Below are positions 32,301-43,716 of a DNA stretch of 64,000 bases, piece after piece. Source of the DNA: Bipolaris cookei (lineage: Eukaryota; Ascomycota; Dothideomycetes; Pleosporales; Pleosporaceae); the NCBI GenBank assembly GCA_002286855.1, contig NRSV01000039.1, forward strand, positions 62,001 through 126,000, written 5' to 3'. Under the pieces are notes generated by a model. It made no database searches. It was given only the letters and a program-made list of their open reading frames with translations, and was not told the origin of the DNA. Numbering within the stretch: the stretch's first letter is position 1; each line of letters opens with the position of its first letter. Made by a program: the position numbers and the translations under genes.

Positions 32301-35300
32301 CTGCTGGAACTTGCAACTCCCGATTCCTCAGGTACTTGAGCTCCAAAGGACTGTTGGCAAAGTGCGTGAAACGCTCTTCACAAAGAACCACCCCGCAGTT
32401 CTCCAAACCTACCTGGCGATTGCAACAAGTTACATGATGGTTTCCAACACTACTCAAATTGCGAAGTACCTGTACATATGTACCATTATTAGCAAGGAGA
32501 CTCTGTCGCCCATACATCCATTGACTGTGGAATGTGCCACTCAATTTTTGAGTATCACCGAGACACAAACCTCCTCTTCAAGGACTGAGATCATGACGAA
32601 CCGCGAGCAGATCTTGATGGTTCTCATCACATCTTATGAGACTCAATATGGTAGCTCTTCTCAGCTTGTCATCAAGACTCAACATCGTCTTCAACAGCTG
32701 TATGACTCAATCAACGAGAAGGAAAATTCGCTGAAGATTTCTCGATTGATTCAGCTCCATGGCTCTGGACCAAACCAGTCCACTGATGATCACTGGGAGA
32801 ATGGAGGCGTTCGAATCAAGCATATCCAGCGTCATGACGATGTTGATCTCCATGGCTCTATCCTCGGCAGTGACGAGATCGAGGAGGAGAGTGCCATGGT
32901 CATGACTATCTCTTCAATCGAGTCACTACTCAGCGTAATCCAGCAGCACCTTCACCGCAAGGAGTTTCAACAGGCGGAGAGAATGTACGTCGAACTATGG
33001 ATGGAAGTTTCTTCCAAGTGTCGCACTGTCATGGGTATTGAGTGGCACGAAAAGAACATAGACATTGCCACCTCTTATTCCCAGTTTTTGAAGAATCAAA
33101 AACGAAGCAGCGAGTCTACGGCAGTGCTTTCGTCAGTCTGGCAGCAATACGAGGCTCATCAGCTCTCTTTCTCGGAGAACATTGTTTCACGACTTACGCA
33201 TGTGGCCAAAGAGATGAGAAGCATGAACGCACACGCTCAAGCACTCTCGATTTTCAAGTTTGCAAGCTCCTACTACCAGAGTGTGAACCGCCAGGAGTCT
33301 CAAGCCTCCCTTGAGGTCCGCCAGCAGCTTTCTCAGACCTCTAGCGAACTCGTTCAGCACAGCCTAGCCAGCTCTAGTTCTGTGACCGAAACTACGACGA
33401 CAATTTCCGAATCTGTGTTCCAGGACGTGTTCTTTACCACTATTTCGAGCTCGAAGACGCTTGATTCTAGCACGATCGCTCTTTCCAAGAAGCTCACAGC
33501 TCAGTACATGGCAAAGAATGATTATACCGCAGCTATCAACGTCATTCATGCTACTTTGAAGCGTACCTGGTCTTCCTTCTTGGCAAGCTCCATTCATGAT
33601 GTTACCATGGCCACATCGTTCCTCCAAGAATCAGTCGAACTGGTCGAGCGGCTTGCCGAGTGCTATCTGCAGAGGCGACAGCTGGACAAAGTTGATGACG
33701 TATACAACCGCTTTTTCCGTGCTGTCCTCGTCACTGAAAAGATTGACCAAGCCATCTTTGACAAGGCGAAGAACCTCTTGATCAACTTCTACGACAAGCA
33801 CGGCTACGTGGATAAGGCTATCAGCATTTACCAAGAGATCCTGGTTGTATACCGTGCGCGACTTGGTCAAACGCATGAGCAGACCATTCAGACTCTATAC
33901 ATTCTGGCTCAGAGATGTCGCGCTCACCCCAGAAACCATGGATACTGGCTTGACTATTACCTGCAGATTCTGGTTGCACTCAACAAAGAGTCCGACATCT
34001 GCCACAAGAATGCGTTGGATGCTTTGCAGGTGGTTACCGTGACATACTGGGAAGATCGTCGCTATGCGGAAGCTGTGACGTTCTACAAGGTGCTCTGGAA
34101 CACTTTTGTTCGACAAAACAAGGAGCACAAGGTCTTTACTGACACCAAGTTTGTTGAGACGCTGTACGAGCGATACTACCAGTGTCTTGAGGAGACAAAG
34201 GCCACCTGGTCTGATCTGTACAAGGTCACCAAAGAGTACCGCGAGACTTCCACTGCGGTTTTCGGCGCTGAGTCTACTATCGCCGTCAATGCAACCCTCT
34301 CGCTTGCTCAAGTTGCCCAGAGCAGCGAACAGCATATGTCTGAGGCGATTTCTCTCTACGAGGCGGTTTCGCAGTCTGGGAAACAAGTCACGACTACGAC
34401 TACCGTTACGGAGATTAACAACGCACTGTCGTCGCTCTACCTGAAGCAGATGCACTCGACGTCCTCCAGCAATCTTAAAGCTGAGACTGTCTCACGCGCC
34501 TTGACGATAAGTGAATCGCACTTCCAGGAGGCTACCCAGAAGTACGGCTACAGCCACGAGTCTTCGCTTACCAGTCTTAAGGAGCTTGCGACTCTCTACT
34601 CGCGCCAGCAAAAGACAGATGTTGCCGTTAAGCAGATTTCAAAGGCTGTCTCTGAGATCGTCACTAAGGAGACCTCCTCGCAGAAACAAATGGAGTCTGC
34701 TGCTTCGATCGCTTCTACCTTGCAAGCCATTGACCAGAGCAGCACCGCGTATGCTATGGTTCAGGAAATGCATCGCCAGATCTGTGCCAAAGACTCCAGG
34801 CATGCAGCCAAGTGGTCATTCGATCTGACCAAGACTGGACGCACTTCTCTTGCTTTCCTTGCGTCGCTGCAATACCATCTCAGAAAGGATCTCAGCATCA
34901 CGTTCTCGGAAATCTACGCTGACCTGACCATGGAGTACATTTACTGGGTTCAGTTCCACCAGACGCTCCAGAACAACGAAAGTCTGACAAACATTCTTCT
35001 TGCTGCTGCCCCACTCCGATACTATCTCCGTCGCAACGACAACAAGGACATGATCTCGGTTGTCGAAGACCAGGCTGTTGACCTCTTTGTCAAGCGTGAC
35101 GCGCAGGACCTGAAGGACTTCAGCAAGGAATCTCCTCGCATCTTCATTATTGGTATCCTTGACTACCTTGGCAGCGGCCGCAACAAGGACTTTATTCGCT
35201 CTGTCATTCTCTCCAGCAACCGAAGCGTCAGCCAGCTTACCAAGGAGAAGAAGTTCCGCGAGGCATACGACATTGCTACTCTCGGCTTCCTCTTTGCCAA

Positions 35301-36387
35301 CAAGCACGATGGTTACAACGGTCCACGGGCTATTGGCATGGGTTTCAAGCTCGCTTCTCTCCTTGTTGGCCGTGACAGCAACGAGAAGTGTCCCGATGCT
35401 GCTCTGCGCAAGAAGATGCTCGCCCTGTCCAACCGCATCGTCAAGCGAATCCTGGAAATCTGCAAGAGTCTCAAGATCAACTTTGCTCATATCCAGCTGT
35501 ACGAACTGAGCCAGCTATCTGCGCTACTCGGGGAACAGGAAGACTACGAGACCCTCGAATGGCTCCTCACTACCCTCTGGCAGACTCGCGACGCTCAACG
35601 CTCCTGGCCCGCCGAAGTCCTGCTCAACCTTGGTCGCCGTCTCATCTGCGCCCGCTACCTGGGCGGCCACCCCGTCAAAGCCATCCGTCTCGCCGAAGAC
35701 ATTGCGTACAACATGCGCCGTGCCCATGGTCCCCGCGCCCCCGTCACAATCGAAACATACGAGCTCCTCGCCCAACTCTACACCTCAACCGGCCAGCACT
35801 ACCAAGCGCAAGCCGCCAAGGGCGAAAAAACTGCAGGCATGGCCCAAGACTGCTTCAAAAAAGCCATTCTCGTCCACGAAGACCTCCTCCGCATCCTCGT
35901 CAACACCTCCAACGCCGCCTCCAATGCCCAAGACGACGAAGACGACGACGACGACGACGAAATGGACACGACGGCCCAACTCCTCGCTCGCGAAGGTATA
36001 AACGTTAAAACAGCACCCAACACGCCCAGCCCCGAGGCCATCGACTCAAGCACCATGGACCACGCCGCCACAGCCTTCAAGCATCTGCACCTCCTCAAGC
36101 TGGCCTACCAACGCTACGGCGGATGGCCAAAGCCCTACGCCGAGTACGAGCGCCTCAATGCACTTCTCTTCCGTGTCTTCGGTACGGATCCCAAGTGGAA
36201 GGGCGCTGAGGGCACGGAGAAGTGGGATGCGAAGCCGTTTGGCTCGGGCAAGGCAGAGTCCCAAGAGGGAGGTTTCAGGGGCGTTGAGGACTGGACGTTT
36301 GGAAGCGATGAACTTGTTATGGGGCAGTTGCAGAGACAATTACGGATTGGATCACCGATAGGCAATGGGACTATGGTTCGTGTGTAA
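29339..36387 (+). CDS. Large NACHT (STAND) NTPase with C-terminal TPR-like repeats, NLR-like
   Basis: Three exons, 29339-30557, 30610-30848 and 30904-36387 (introns 52 and 55 nt), give 2313 residues. Two stop codons in frame just before the ATG fix the start unless a 5' exon exists. Residues 1-245 are Ser/Pro-rich and disordered. About 250-410 form a helical N-terminal region (VSFLEWIRSERLTTLPHKGS) resembling the N-terminal domain common in fungal NACHT/ankyrin proteins (DUF7708-like, moderate certainty). The NTPase has Walker A GQSGAGKTT at 512-520 and Walker B VVDGLDEI at 621-628, followed by a winged-helix-like region near 780-850 (AAERPLTIDEIRTLF). The remaining 1450 residues are helical with TPR-like units, e.g. 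LGQTHEQTIQTLYILAQ and VTIETYELLAQLYTSTGQHY, and an acidic run near 1680. It may be an immune or incompatibility receptor, or a scaffold; the ligand is unknown. Confidence 0.85.
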
Positions 36388-36992
36388 GGGAGAGAGGTAT
36401 GTGTATATGGGGTGTATGTTGTTGTGAGTAATGGTTGTATGGGATAGTGTAGCGTTCAGTTTGCCGTTTCTCCCACTCGTTTTTTATTTCCTTGTTGTTC
36501 GTTAGTCTGCTTACATGGGTAGAAAGATGCCTTGATGGTATCACTACTTCTCAGCCTCTTTCTCTCTCGCGAGTTTCTTTCCTTGAGTATAATGTTTTCT
36601 TCATAAAAAGTATGATTTTTGTAGTCCTTAATACCAATACTGTTAGTACTGCATATTTAACGTCCCATACTGCCTCCGTGACACTGTCTATGAACATTCT
36701 CCGCTAGCAAAGATGGACAAGAAAATAATGGCCTTCATTTGGTTTTTTTCTCTTGTAACAAGAACAGTTATTAAAACGTCGACCTCACAACCGTCGACTG
36801 AGCTTAGCGCTCTGTCTAGGTGAAAGGTGCCTATATCAGTCCAACTCAGAAAGCAACTATATTAAACCCATCATAAGATACGAAGCATCATTCATAAAAC
36901 ACCAATCCATCTTAACTCATTAAGCGTTCGTCAACCTCATTTCTATGTTCATAATCCAACACCCCTTCCTTGATCCGTCCGCATAGCTCATC
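36388..36992. other. Intergenic, convergent 3' flanks
   Basis: AT-richer spacer between the ends of the NACHT gene (plus) and the oxysterol-binding protein gene (minus). Nothing recognised. Confidence 0.5.
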
Positions 36993-39900
36993 TCAAGTCT
37001 CAAAGACCTCAGTCAGATCCCCCCACTCGCCCCGTTCCCTGCACTCCCAGTACCCATCCTTGCCGCCTTTGAGCCTCCAAATCTCTTCATCACCCAACGC
37101 TGCCGCCTCGGCAGCTCCAACCTTGCTGAACCAGCGCGGCTTCCACTCTTGACCATGTTCTTCCAGAACCCTTCTTCTAGCTCTCTGGCGCTCTTCAAGA
37201 CGCGCTTTCAGTGCCTCGGCTTTATCTACATCGCCGTCTTCGAGGGCGCGCTGATCGGGCCGGAGTCGCGAGTCGGTGGGTGGAATGTGGCCTTCTTCAA
37301 TGGCGGTGACCTGATTAAGAGCGGCGGCAAAAGTGGTAAGGCCATAGTGTTTCTCAGCTTTATCAACCAAGCTACCAACTTTCCAGATAGTCTTGCCAGT
37401 CGGTTGTCCGTTGGATGTGAGCTGAAGGTCGGTTGTCCATTTGCCGGTTGCACCACTGGGGAGAATGGAGCCAGTGTTATCGAATGCTTGAACCAAGACT
37501 TCTTCCGAGCGGCCGGCAAACATGCCGCCAGCTTTGAATGTGCATACAGCTTTTGCGCCCGTAGTTTCCGAGACAATGGTCATTGTGCCAGAGGGCTCAA
37601 GATACTTCTCACCCGCAATGACGTTGCGCAGATAGGATGTTGCCAGGGTCCAGGAGTAGTGCTCACCGGAAGCATGCAAGAAAATGCGAACACGACCATC
37701 GGTGTTGATCTCGGCGCTTTTACCCCAGAACTTCTGCATTGGGGTTGGGGATTGAATAAACGTCCATTCTTGTGCCTCGGCTTGGCAGGCCATGCGTACA
37801 GGACGGTGAACGACTTTTTCTGCAAAGAAACGAAAGCCCTTGTCTTCGCGAACGAGTTCGTACGTTTCACCAAGCATAGGATTGAACGGTTTGCGGATTG
37901 CGCGATCCTTGACACGGGCGTTGCTGAAGGCTGAGATTGCGAAAGCGGCCATGTAGACAAGACGCTCGCCCGTTTCTGAGGGAGCTGCTACAGCGGCATC
38001 TAGTAGCTCACTGTACTCAAGCTGTTCGGCTAGCCGTTGCAGTGCCGAAGTGGGCTCGTTAGCAGACACTGGCATGGCAATGGTTGACAAATCTTTGCCA
38101 ACATTCTTTCTGAAGAATGCAATCAGACTGGGAGGCTGGACTTTAGGCGCAGGAACAGTGGCTCGACGGTCAACCGGGTCGAGAGGTAGAGGTTTTAGAG
38201 ATTCAGGCTTTGTAGGGAAAAGTGCTGGTGCCATTTCAAGCGACATTCGTGGGCGATCTCTTGTTTCCTCGCTTCCGTTTTCAGAGGACGACTCTGATTC
38301 TCCGTCCGAGTCCTCGTTTGGAGCATGTCCACGCTCGTGCTCATTGTCGCCACTATCGCGCCGAATAGTAAGCAGCTGCGACTTGCTGCCGTCGCCATCG
38401 GTAGCATCGAAGAACTCGTCGACAGATTCTACAGTTGATTCGAAGCTGTTGCGCGATGGCAGAGCAGAGAGTGGTGGTTGTGCTAACGCTCGACGTTGTT
38501 TACTTTCGCTGATGAGATTGGCAAAGTCTGCGACAACGGAATCCAAGTCTTTCAGCAGAGCCATGCAGTTGCCATGCAGAAGTTCTTCCATTGAGGAACT
38601 TGCACTATGGCCATTCTGGGTTGGCACGGCAAGCGTGCCATTTGCTGAGATGTTTGCGGGCAGGGGAGGCAGGGGAGGGACTGCTCCGGACGAGCCACTT
38701 TTGTTGGATAGCCCTGAAGGGCTCTGGGCAGCCGAACTACTTGGCTTGCGCTTCCAAAAGGAGGTCTTTTGAGGAGCTTTTTGTTCTGGGAAGTAGTCGC
38801 TGGGTTCGATTTCGGATGGTGCAGGTGACGCAGTTTCGTTTGTTTTGGTAGCAGCCAATGCAGTGCTTGTAGCGGACTTGGGTTCGGTTTGCTGAACCAA
38901 TCTTCGCACTGCATCTCTTGTACCAGAAACTCGCCCCATCAATGCTTCGACCCTAGCCCATTCGTTCTCTTCGATTGCACTTGAGGCTTGCGGAAAGCTC
39001 TGAAATGTTCCCTCTTGTATTTGTAGGGTAGGCGAAGCTACTGCTCCCCTGTCTGCTGCTGTTCTTGATGCACGGTCAAGCGCATTTTTCCACATTTGAA
39101 AATCCTTGTCATTGAGGGCGCGCAGCTGCCAGATCTCCGCTCCTGAATCTACAGAGATTTCCCTTGTTTCCTCGTTTGCGCCGACAGCAGCTAGCGACAG
39201 CGGGATAGCGCCGCGCAGAGCGGAAGAATGGTCATTACGGTAATATGACAGTGTTGACGAGGTGAGGTCCAAAGAAAAGAAGCGTCTTGCATAGCCCTGA
39301 TTCCTTTTCCTTCGCTTCTTCTGCAGCACTCCGGTAAGAAAGGACGAGCCAGATAGACTGCTTTGTTTTTGGCCATATTGTGACTTTGGTCGGTCTCCAG
39401 ATGCTTGAGCTAAGGACTCAGATGATTCTGCGGGATTAATAGAAGGTGTTGACTTGGCGAGACTAGTTGTGCTTGCTCCAGCCATTGCCTGGGCATAGTG
39501 CATGTGGTGACCCGATTTCGGGGCGGCATTGGTTGGATATGTCATGAGAACAAATGTGGCCGTCTTAGACACTGTCTTGGAAAAGGTGTTGTCAAAGACA
39601 AGGCCGTACATGCCGCCCTCGCCAGGGGGTATGTCATAAGTGCCCATGGAGACGGTATCGGCCTCACACTTTCCATGCCAGTGTACCTGTTTCAGACCGA
39701 TTGCTGACAGCTTTTCCAGGACGACGGTTCGGTCGTTTCTTGACGTCGAGGCTCCGCGCCCGCGTGTTACGGGTGGCTCGAGGGAGGGGGTGCCTGGGCC
39801 GGCCTCGAAGGTGGCCGTGGAAGGCAAGTGGGGAGCTGAGCCCGTCGCGTTTCCGGGGTGCTTGAAGATGCCGAAATTGAGAGACTTTTTGTGTGGCTGG

Positions 39901-40048
39901 ACACTCCATGATATGGTGTGGCCCGAGGAAACATTGACCCATCTTACAAGGTAAGACTGGCAGTAATCAGCAAGGGCAGCAGGGGGTGGGAGACGGGAGG
40001 TGGGAAACGTACCTTGCTATGGACCTCGATGTTCTCCATTCCGGCCAT
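36993..40048 (-). CDS. osh3: Osh3-type oxysterol-binding protein (GOLD, PH, FFAT, ORD)
   Basis: Two exons, 40048-40013 and 39956-36993, with a 56-nt intron, give 999 residues. Domain order matches fungal Osh3: a GOLD domain (about 15-155; VRWVNVSSGHTISWS and CEADTVSMGTYDIPPGEGG), a PH domain (about 218-317; SFLTGVLQKKRRKRNQGYARR), an FFAT motif EFFDATD near residue 525 that should bind the ER protein Scs2/VAP, and the lipid-binding ORD from about 640 (NPMLGETYELVRED, GMFAGRSEEVLVQ). Osh3 works at ER-plasma membrane contacts in phosphoinositide and lipid exchange. The ORP signature EQVSHHPP reads EKVVHRPV here, with one His replaced by Arg. The first exon encodes only 12 residues; the join to SYLVRWVNVSSG restores the GOLD domain. 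Confidence 0.92.
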
Positions 40049-41346
40049 GGTGGGCGGGTGCTGCTCTGGTACACTGGTAGCCGGTGTATTAGGGTTGTGG
40101 TGTCCCAGGGTCTGCAAAAGCAAGCTGTACGGGGGGGGCTGGCGTCAGATATACGTTTGCTGTCAATGCTCGGCGGTCAAGCAAAGGCAGGATTAGAATG
40201 GGCTGGAGATGGGGCGTCTCAGTGGGCGGGCATTTCGGACGGCGGAACAGGCAAGGTCGGAGGTGTTGTCGGGTCTAGAGGATGGGCGACAAGAGGCAGT
40301 GTGGTGAAGGTTGAGTCGGAATGCGGGACTGCAGCGAGGCCGAGTCTCGTGTGGGCGCAGCGGCTTTGTGGCTGTTTGTGCGTGCCTTGTCGCGATGCTG
40401 AGGCACAGATCTCTACACCAGCTAAGTATGCCTAGACTAAGCGTGCAAAAGCAATTGTTTGGTGCGTGACAGGCAGCGATGCTCCCAGACTACATGGATA
40501 GTAGACATACTTGACATACTTTACATGTGCCTGATAGTAGTATGCGGCGGCTGGGAGCACGGCCAGGGAACCGGGGTCTGCATTGGTCCAGCCGCGGCAT
40601 CAGCCTTATTGCGCCACTGTCAGCCACCACATTTCTTCCATGCTTTCGCCTTCGCATGACGCTCTGCCTGCTCGGCAGGCCCAAGCAATCCGCTGTCCAC
40701 CTCCCGCTATATCCGGCTCGCCTGTCCTCGTGGCTTAATAAGCTTACGAGCAACTCTGTCTTTGTACTCTGCCCCCCCCCCTCGACGCCTCTTGCATTGT
40801 CATCTCGAGCATGTCTCACCCTGACTCTGTCCCAGCACCAAGTCACGTAATGTTCGGCTTCCGACCCCCTCCGACTTCGGTAACCTCATTTATGTCGCAC
40901 GCCAAACTTGCAGACAACATATCCTCTCGAATCTCTACAAAATCAGTCGCGTCGTCGCGTTTCACACGCTATTCTTGTTGCGACGCGGACCATCTGGATC
41001 CTCTTCCAGTTCCGGTCTAGCATTACCTACCACGTCCTCGCCGAGAGCCTCTTATTAGTGCACCGCGTACCCTTGCTCCCATAATTCTTCCGCGACTATG
41101 TCAAAGTAGTGCTACCATGCACTCTATACCCCAAATGTGGGGTAATGCCATATAGCCTTCAATTTCCATTCAATCTACCTCGTTAGTGCTAGTCAACATC
41201 ATTATCCCGTTCCGTCTCCCCGAATCAGTGGGGTGTCGCTCTGGGGAAATTGTCCCTGTCGCATTTATTAACATGCCGTCTGCTGCTAATTCCAAGATGT
41301 AACCACTTCTCTCATCTTGCCATATTGGTTACGAGTGTTTGCCAGC
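40049..41346. other. Divergent promoter region with CreA-like sites
   Basis: Shared upstream region of the Osh3 gene (minus) and the GDSL esterase gene (plus). A run of ten C residues lies near 40772-40781. Three CreA-type hexamers lie within 210 bases of the esterase start. Short frames here lack support. Confidence 0.5.
41137..41246 (+). promoter_or_regulatory. Three CreA-like SYGGRG hexamers upstream of the esterase gene
   Basis: GTGGGG at 41137-41142, GTGGGG at 41228-41233 and CTGGGG at 41241-41246 all fit the SYGGRG consensus of the carbon catabolite repressor CreA/Cre1. CreA represses many secreted plant-polymer-degrading enzymes. The hexamer is common by chance, so this is suggestive only. 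Confidence 0.35.
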
Positions 41347-42392
41347 ATGGTTAAATCAATCACTCTTGCCTTGTCTTTGGCAACCACTGGTCTCGCTGCA
41401 TCTGAAGCACAAGTGTCCTCCTGGTCCGGATGGAAGAACGTCAAACACCTTTTCGTCTTTGGTGATTCTTACACCCAGACTGGCTTCAATGTAAACGGTA
41501 CCCAACCAAGCCCATCTAACCCTCTCGGCAACCCGCCATTTCCCGGCTGGACATCTTCAAACGGCCCCAACTGGGTCGGATTTCTTACTACCACCTACAA
41601 TGCCAGCACTCTCCTGACATACAACATGGCCTACGGCGGCGCTACCGTCGACTCAGACCTCGTCACTCCGTATACGCCGACAGTAATCAGCATGAAGGAA
41701 CAAGTCCAGTCCCAATTCCTGCCGACTTATGGCTCCCATCCCGAGTTTGCTTCCTGGACATCCGCCTCGTCACTCTTTGCTTTCTTCATCGGCATTAACG
41801 ACGTAGGAACCAGCTGGTGGCTGAACAACTCTACTCTCTGGGACACCATCTTCTCGGTGTATGAGAGGCAACTAGCCGACATCTACACTACCGGAGGCCG
41901 CAATTTCCTCTTCCTCAGCGTCCCACCTGTCAATCTCGCGCCCTTGACCACGGAGCAAAATGATGGCGGATATGCAGTAGAGAACGAGGGCAAGGCAATT
42001 GTGGATTGGAACAAGAGACTTGGCAACATGGTATCTGGGTTCCAGACAAAGAACACAGGCACCACTGTGTTTGTGCATGATACGTGGGCACTATACAACA
42101 ACGTCATCAAGAACCCTGTGAGCTACAAGCAGACTACAGACTTGAAAAATGTTACAGGCTTCTGCAATGCGTACAAAAAGTAAGTCTTTTAATTCACAGC
42201 ATATACACAGCAGGCAATGTTAGCTAACAAGTGCATAGTGGTACACCGACCTGGTATACCAAGGATCCTAGCTGCCCGTACTCTGTCAACGAGTACCTGT
42301 GGCTCAACGAGCTTCATCCTACTTTCTCAATCAACAATGCTACAGCAGCTTCTATTGTTGATTTGCTCTCCAAGCAAGCATTGCCGGAATGA
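41347..42392 (+). CDS. Secreted GDSL/SGNH esterase, CE16-like
   Basis: Two exons, 41347-42179 and 42239-42392, with a 59-nt intron, give 328 residues. A signal peptide (MVKSITLALSLATTGLAASE) predicts secretion, which is why the ATG at 41347 is preferred. SGNH blocks: FVFGDSYTQTG with nucleophile Ser41; a Gly in NMAYGGATVDS; FFIGINDVG with the block III Asn; and block V NELHPT with the His. Members of this group (CE16 and relatives) deacetylate short sugar acetates from hemicellulose. Several N-glycosylation sequons (NGT, NAS, NNS, NVT) fit a secreted protein. In block V the usual D-x-x-H is N-x-x-H here. CreA-like sites upstream suggest glucose repression. Confidence 0.88.
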
Positions 42393-42622
42393 GGTGTAGT
42401 ATTCTGGTGTTCCAGATCATGGTATTCATTTTGTTCTACAATCGCTGTACATATTTGTTTACCCAAAAAATAGATCCCATTGCGAAGTGAATCTGTCCAA
42501 TGAGCTGTGTTCCAGAGCAAGACAAGTGGGGTGATGCAAACGTATAATATACAGTCACGAAATAAAGAAATATAATCCAAATCCCGCGCCATTGTCTTTT
42601 TGTCATGTTTACAAGGATCATA

Positions 42623-43381
42623 TCACACTCGCTCACTCACCCAGATGGCGCCTCTACACCCACCCCTTATGACCTCGGTTAGGAGTTCATATGGCTTTGC
42701 GTTCTTGGCGTCATTTTCCACGGCGTGATCCAGATGCTCCAGTTCCTCGTCTCGTATCCGTCTCAACTCAACCACCAACTTATCCAACTCGGGGCCTAAG
42801 CTCTCTCCCCTCTCCTCGCACTTTCTAGCCCAATCCAGCAGTACCCGCACCTGCTCATTGTAGTGCGTCCCAATCTCCGTCTCGACAGCCTCTGTACACG
42901 CCATGGCTGCCTCGCGCCCCATGACGGCCGTCGACCAGCCCAGAATACTTGCTGCTGCCGTCCAGATGGGAGCCATGGCCGTGGGGCGTATGCGGTGCTT
43001 GGAGATGACGTCGTTGAAGTATTTATAGTGGCCTGCTTCTTGGTCGTACATGTGCTTCATGAGCGGACGCAAGTGTGGATGTGACCGTGTGATGACGGGT
43101 GACTGGGCCGCATAGATAAGGATGGCGGCGAGCTCACCCGTCTGGTTCACTCGCAATGCCGAAGAGAGAAATTCCCGCTGCTCAGGAGTAAGCGGCCGTA
43201 TTGGCTTACCATCTTTTGGTGTTTGTGGCGAGGGTAGCGTGGATGCTGTGCTGGAGAATCGCAGTGTCTGGCGTGGTGCGCAAGTGGCTGTACTTGGGGC
43301 AAGAAAATCAACGACTGGGTATTGCAGGCCGCGGCAGATGCTGCGCGATACTGTTCGCGATGAGTGAATTGCAGAAGACAT
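42623..43381 (-). CDS. coq7: 5-demethoxyubiquinone hydroxylase, mitochondrial (Coq7)
   Basis: Single exon, 252 residues. Coq7 is a di-iron monooxygenase that hydroxylates demethoxyubiquinone in the penultimate step of ubiquinone synthesis, on the matrix side of the inner membrane. The N-terminal 45 residues are rich in Ser, Arg and Thr with few acids, a typical mitochondrial presequence. Iron ligands are visible in the two repeated halves: RVNQTGELAA, YDQEAGHYK, EAVETEIGTHYNEQ and RDEELEHLDHAVEND. The conserved end LLTEVIRGGCRGAIWVSERV is present. It is divergent from the Rtf1 gene with a 335-base shared spacer. Confidence 0.96.
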   Translation of the reverse strand: MSSAIHSSRTVSRSICRGLQYPVVDFLAPSTATCAPRQTLRFSSTASTLPSPQTPKDGKPIRPLTPEQREFLSSALRVNQTGELAAILIYAAQSPVITRSHPHLRPLMKHMYDQEAGHYKYFNDVISKHRIRPTAMAPIWTAAASILGWSTAVMGREAAMACTEAVETEIGTHYNEQVRVLLDWARKCEERGESLGPELDKLVVELRRIRDEELEHLDHAVENDAKNAKPYELLTEVIRGGCRGAIWVSERV

Positions 43382-43716
43382 GACGTATATTCTCGGCTAT
43401 TGTAAAACAATATGAATGAAAAAGAAATACGCAATTGTTCTTGGAAAATGTGAATGGAGTGTACAGAAGAATAGGAAGATGGCCTATGATGCGCTTACCG
43501 CACGCTACAGTGATCCACTTGGAGGACGCGGCATGGTCCGAGCGCAGCGAGCGTTTCCCCAACCTTTGGACTTCCCACGTTCCTCTTTCCTCCTCTTTCC
43601 CCCTTAAGCGCGCCCAAATCTCCTCCCGACATCCTCAGCGACTCCCCGTTGTCACTGCTACTGTCGCTGCAATAGGCCAAAAATCCACCGCGAAACTTTT
43701 CCCATTCACCTCCACA
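43382..43716. other. Shared divergent promoter of coq7 and rtf1
   Basis: A 335-base spacer between two divergent starts; probably serves both genes. No motif stands out. Confidence 0.5.

Noticed and set aside
34816..35490. 224-codon minus-strand frame opposite the NACHT gene
   Set aside because: Antisense of the long TPR-like exon; no independent support.
37149..37934. 261-codon plus-strand frame opposite the Osh3-type gene
   Set aside because: Antisense of a strongly conserved ORD coding region; no similarity of its own.
38050..38772. 240-codon plus-strand frame opposite the Osh3-type gene
   Set aside because: Shadow of the Ser-rich linker of the real gene on the minus strand.
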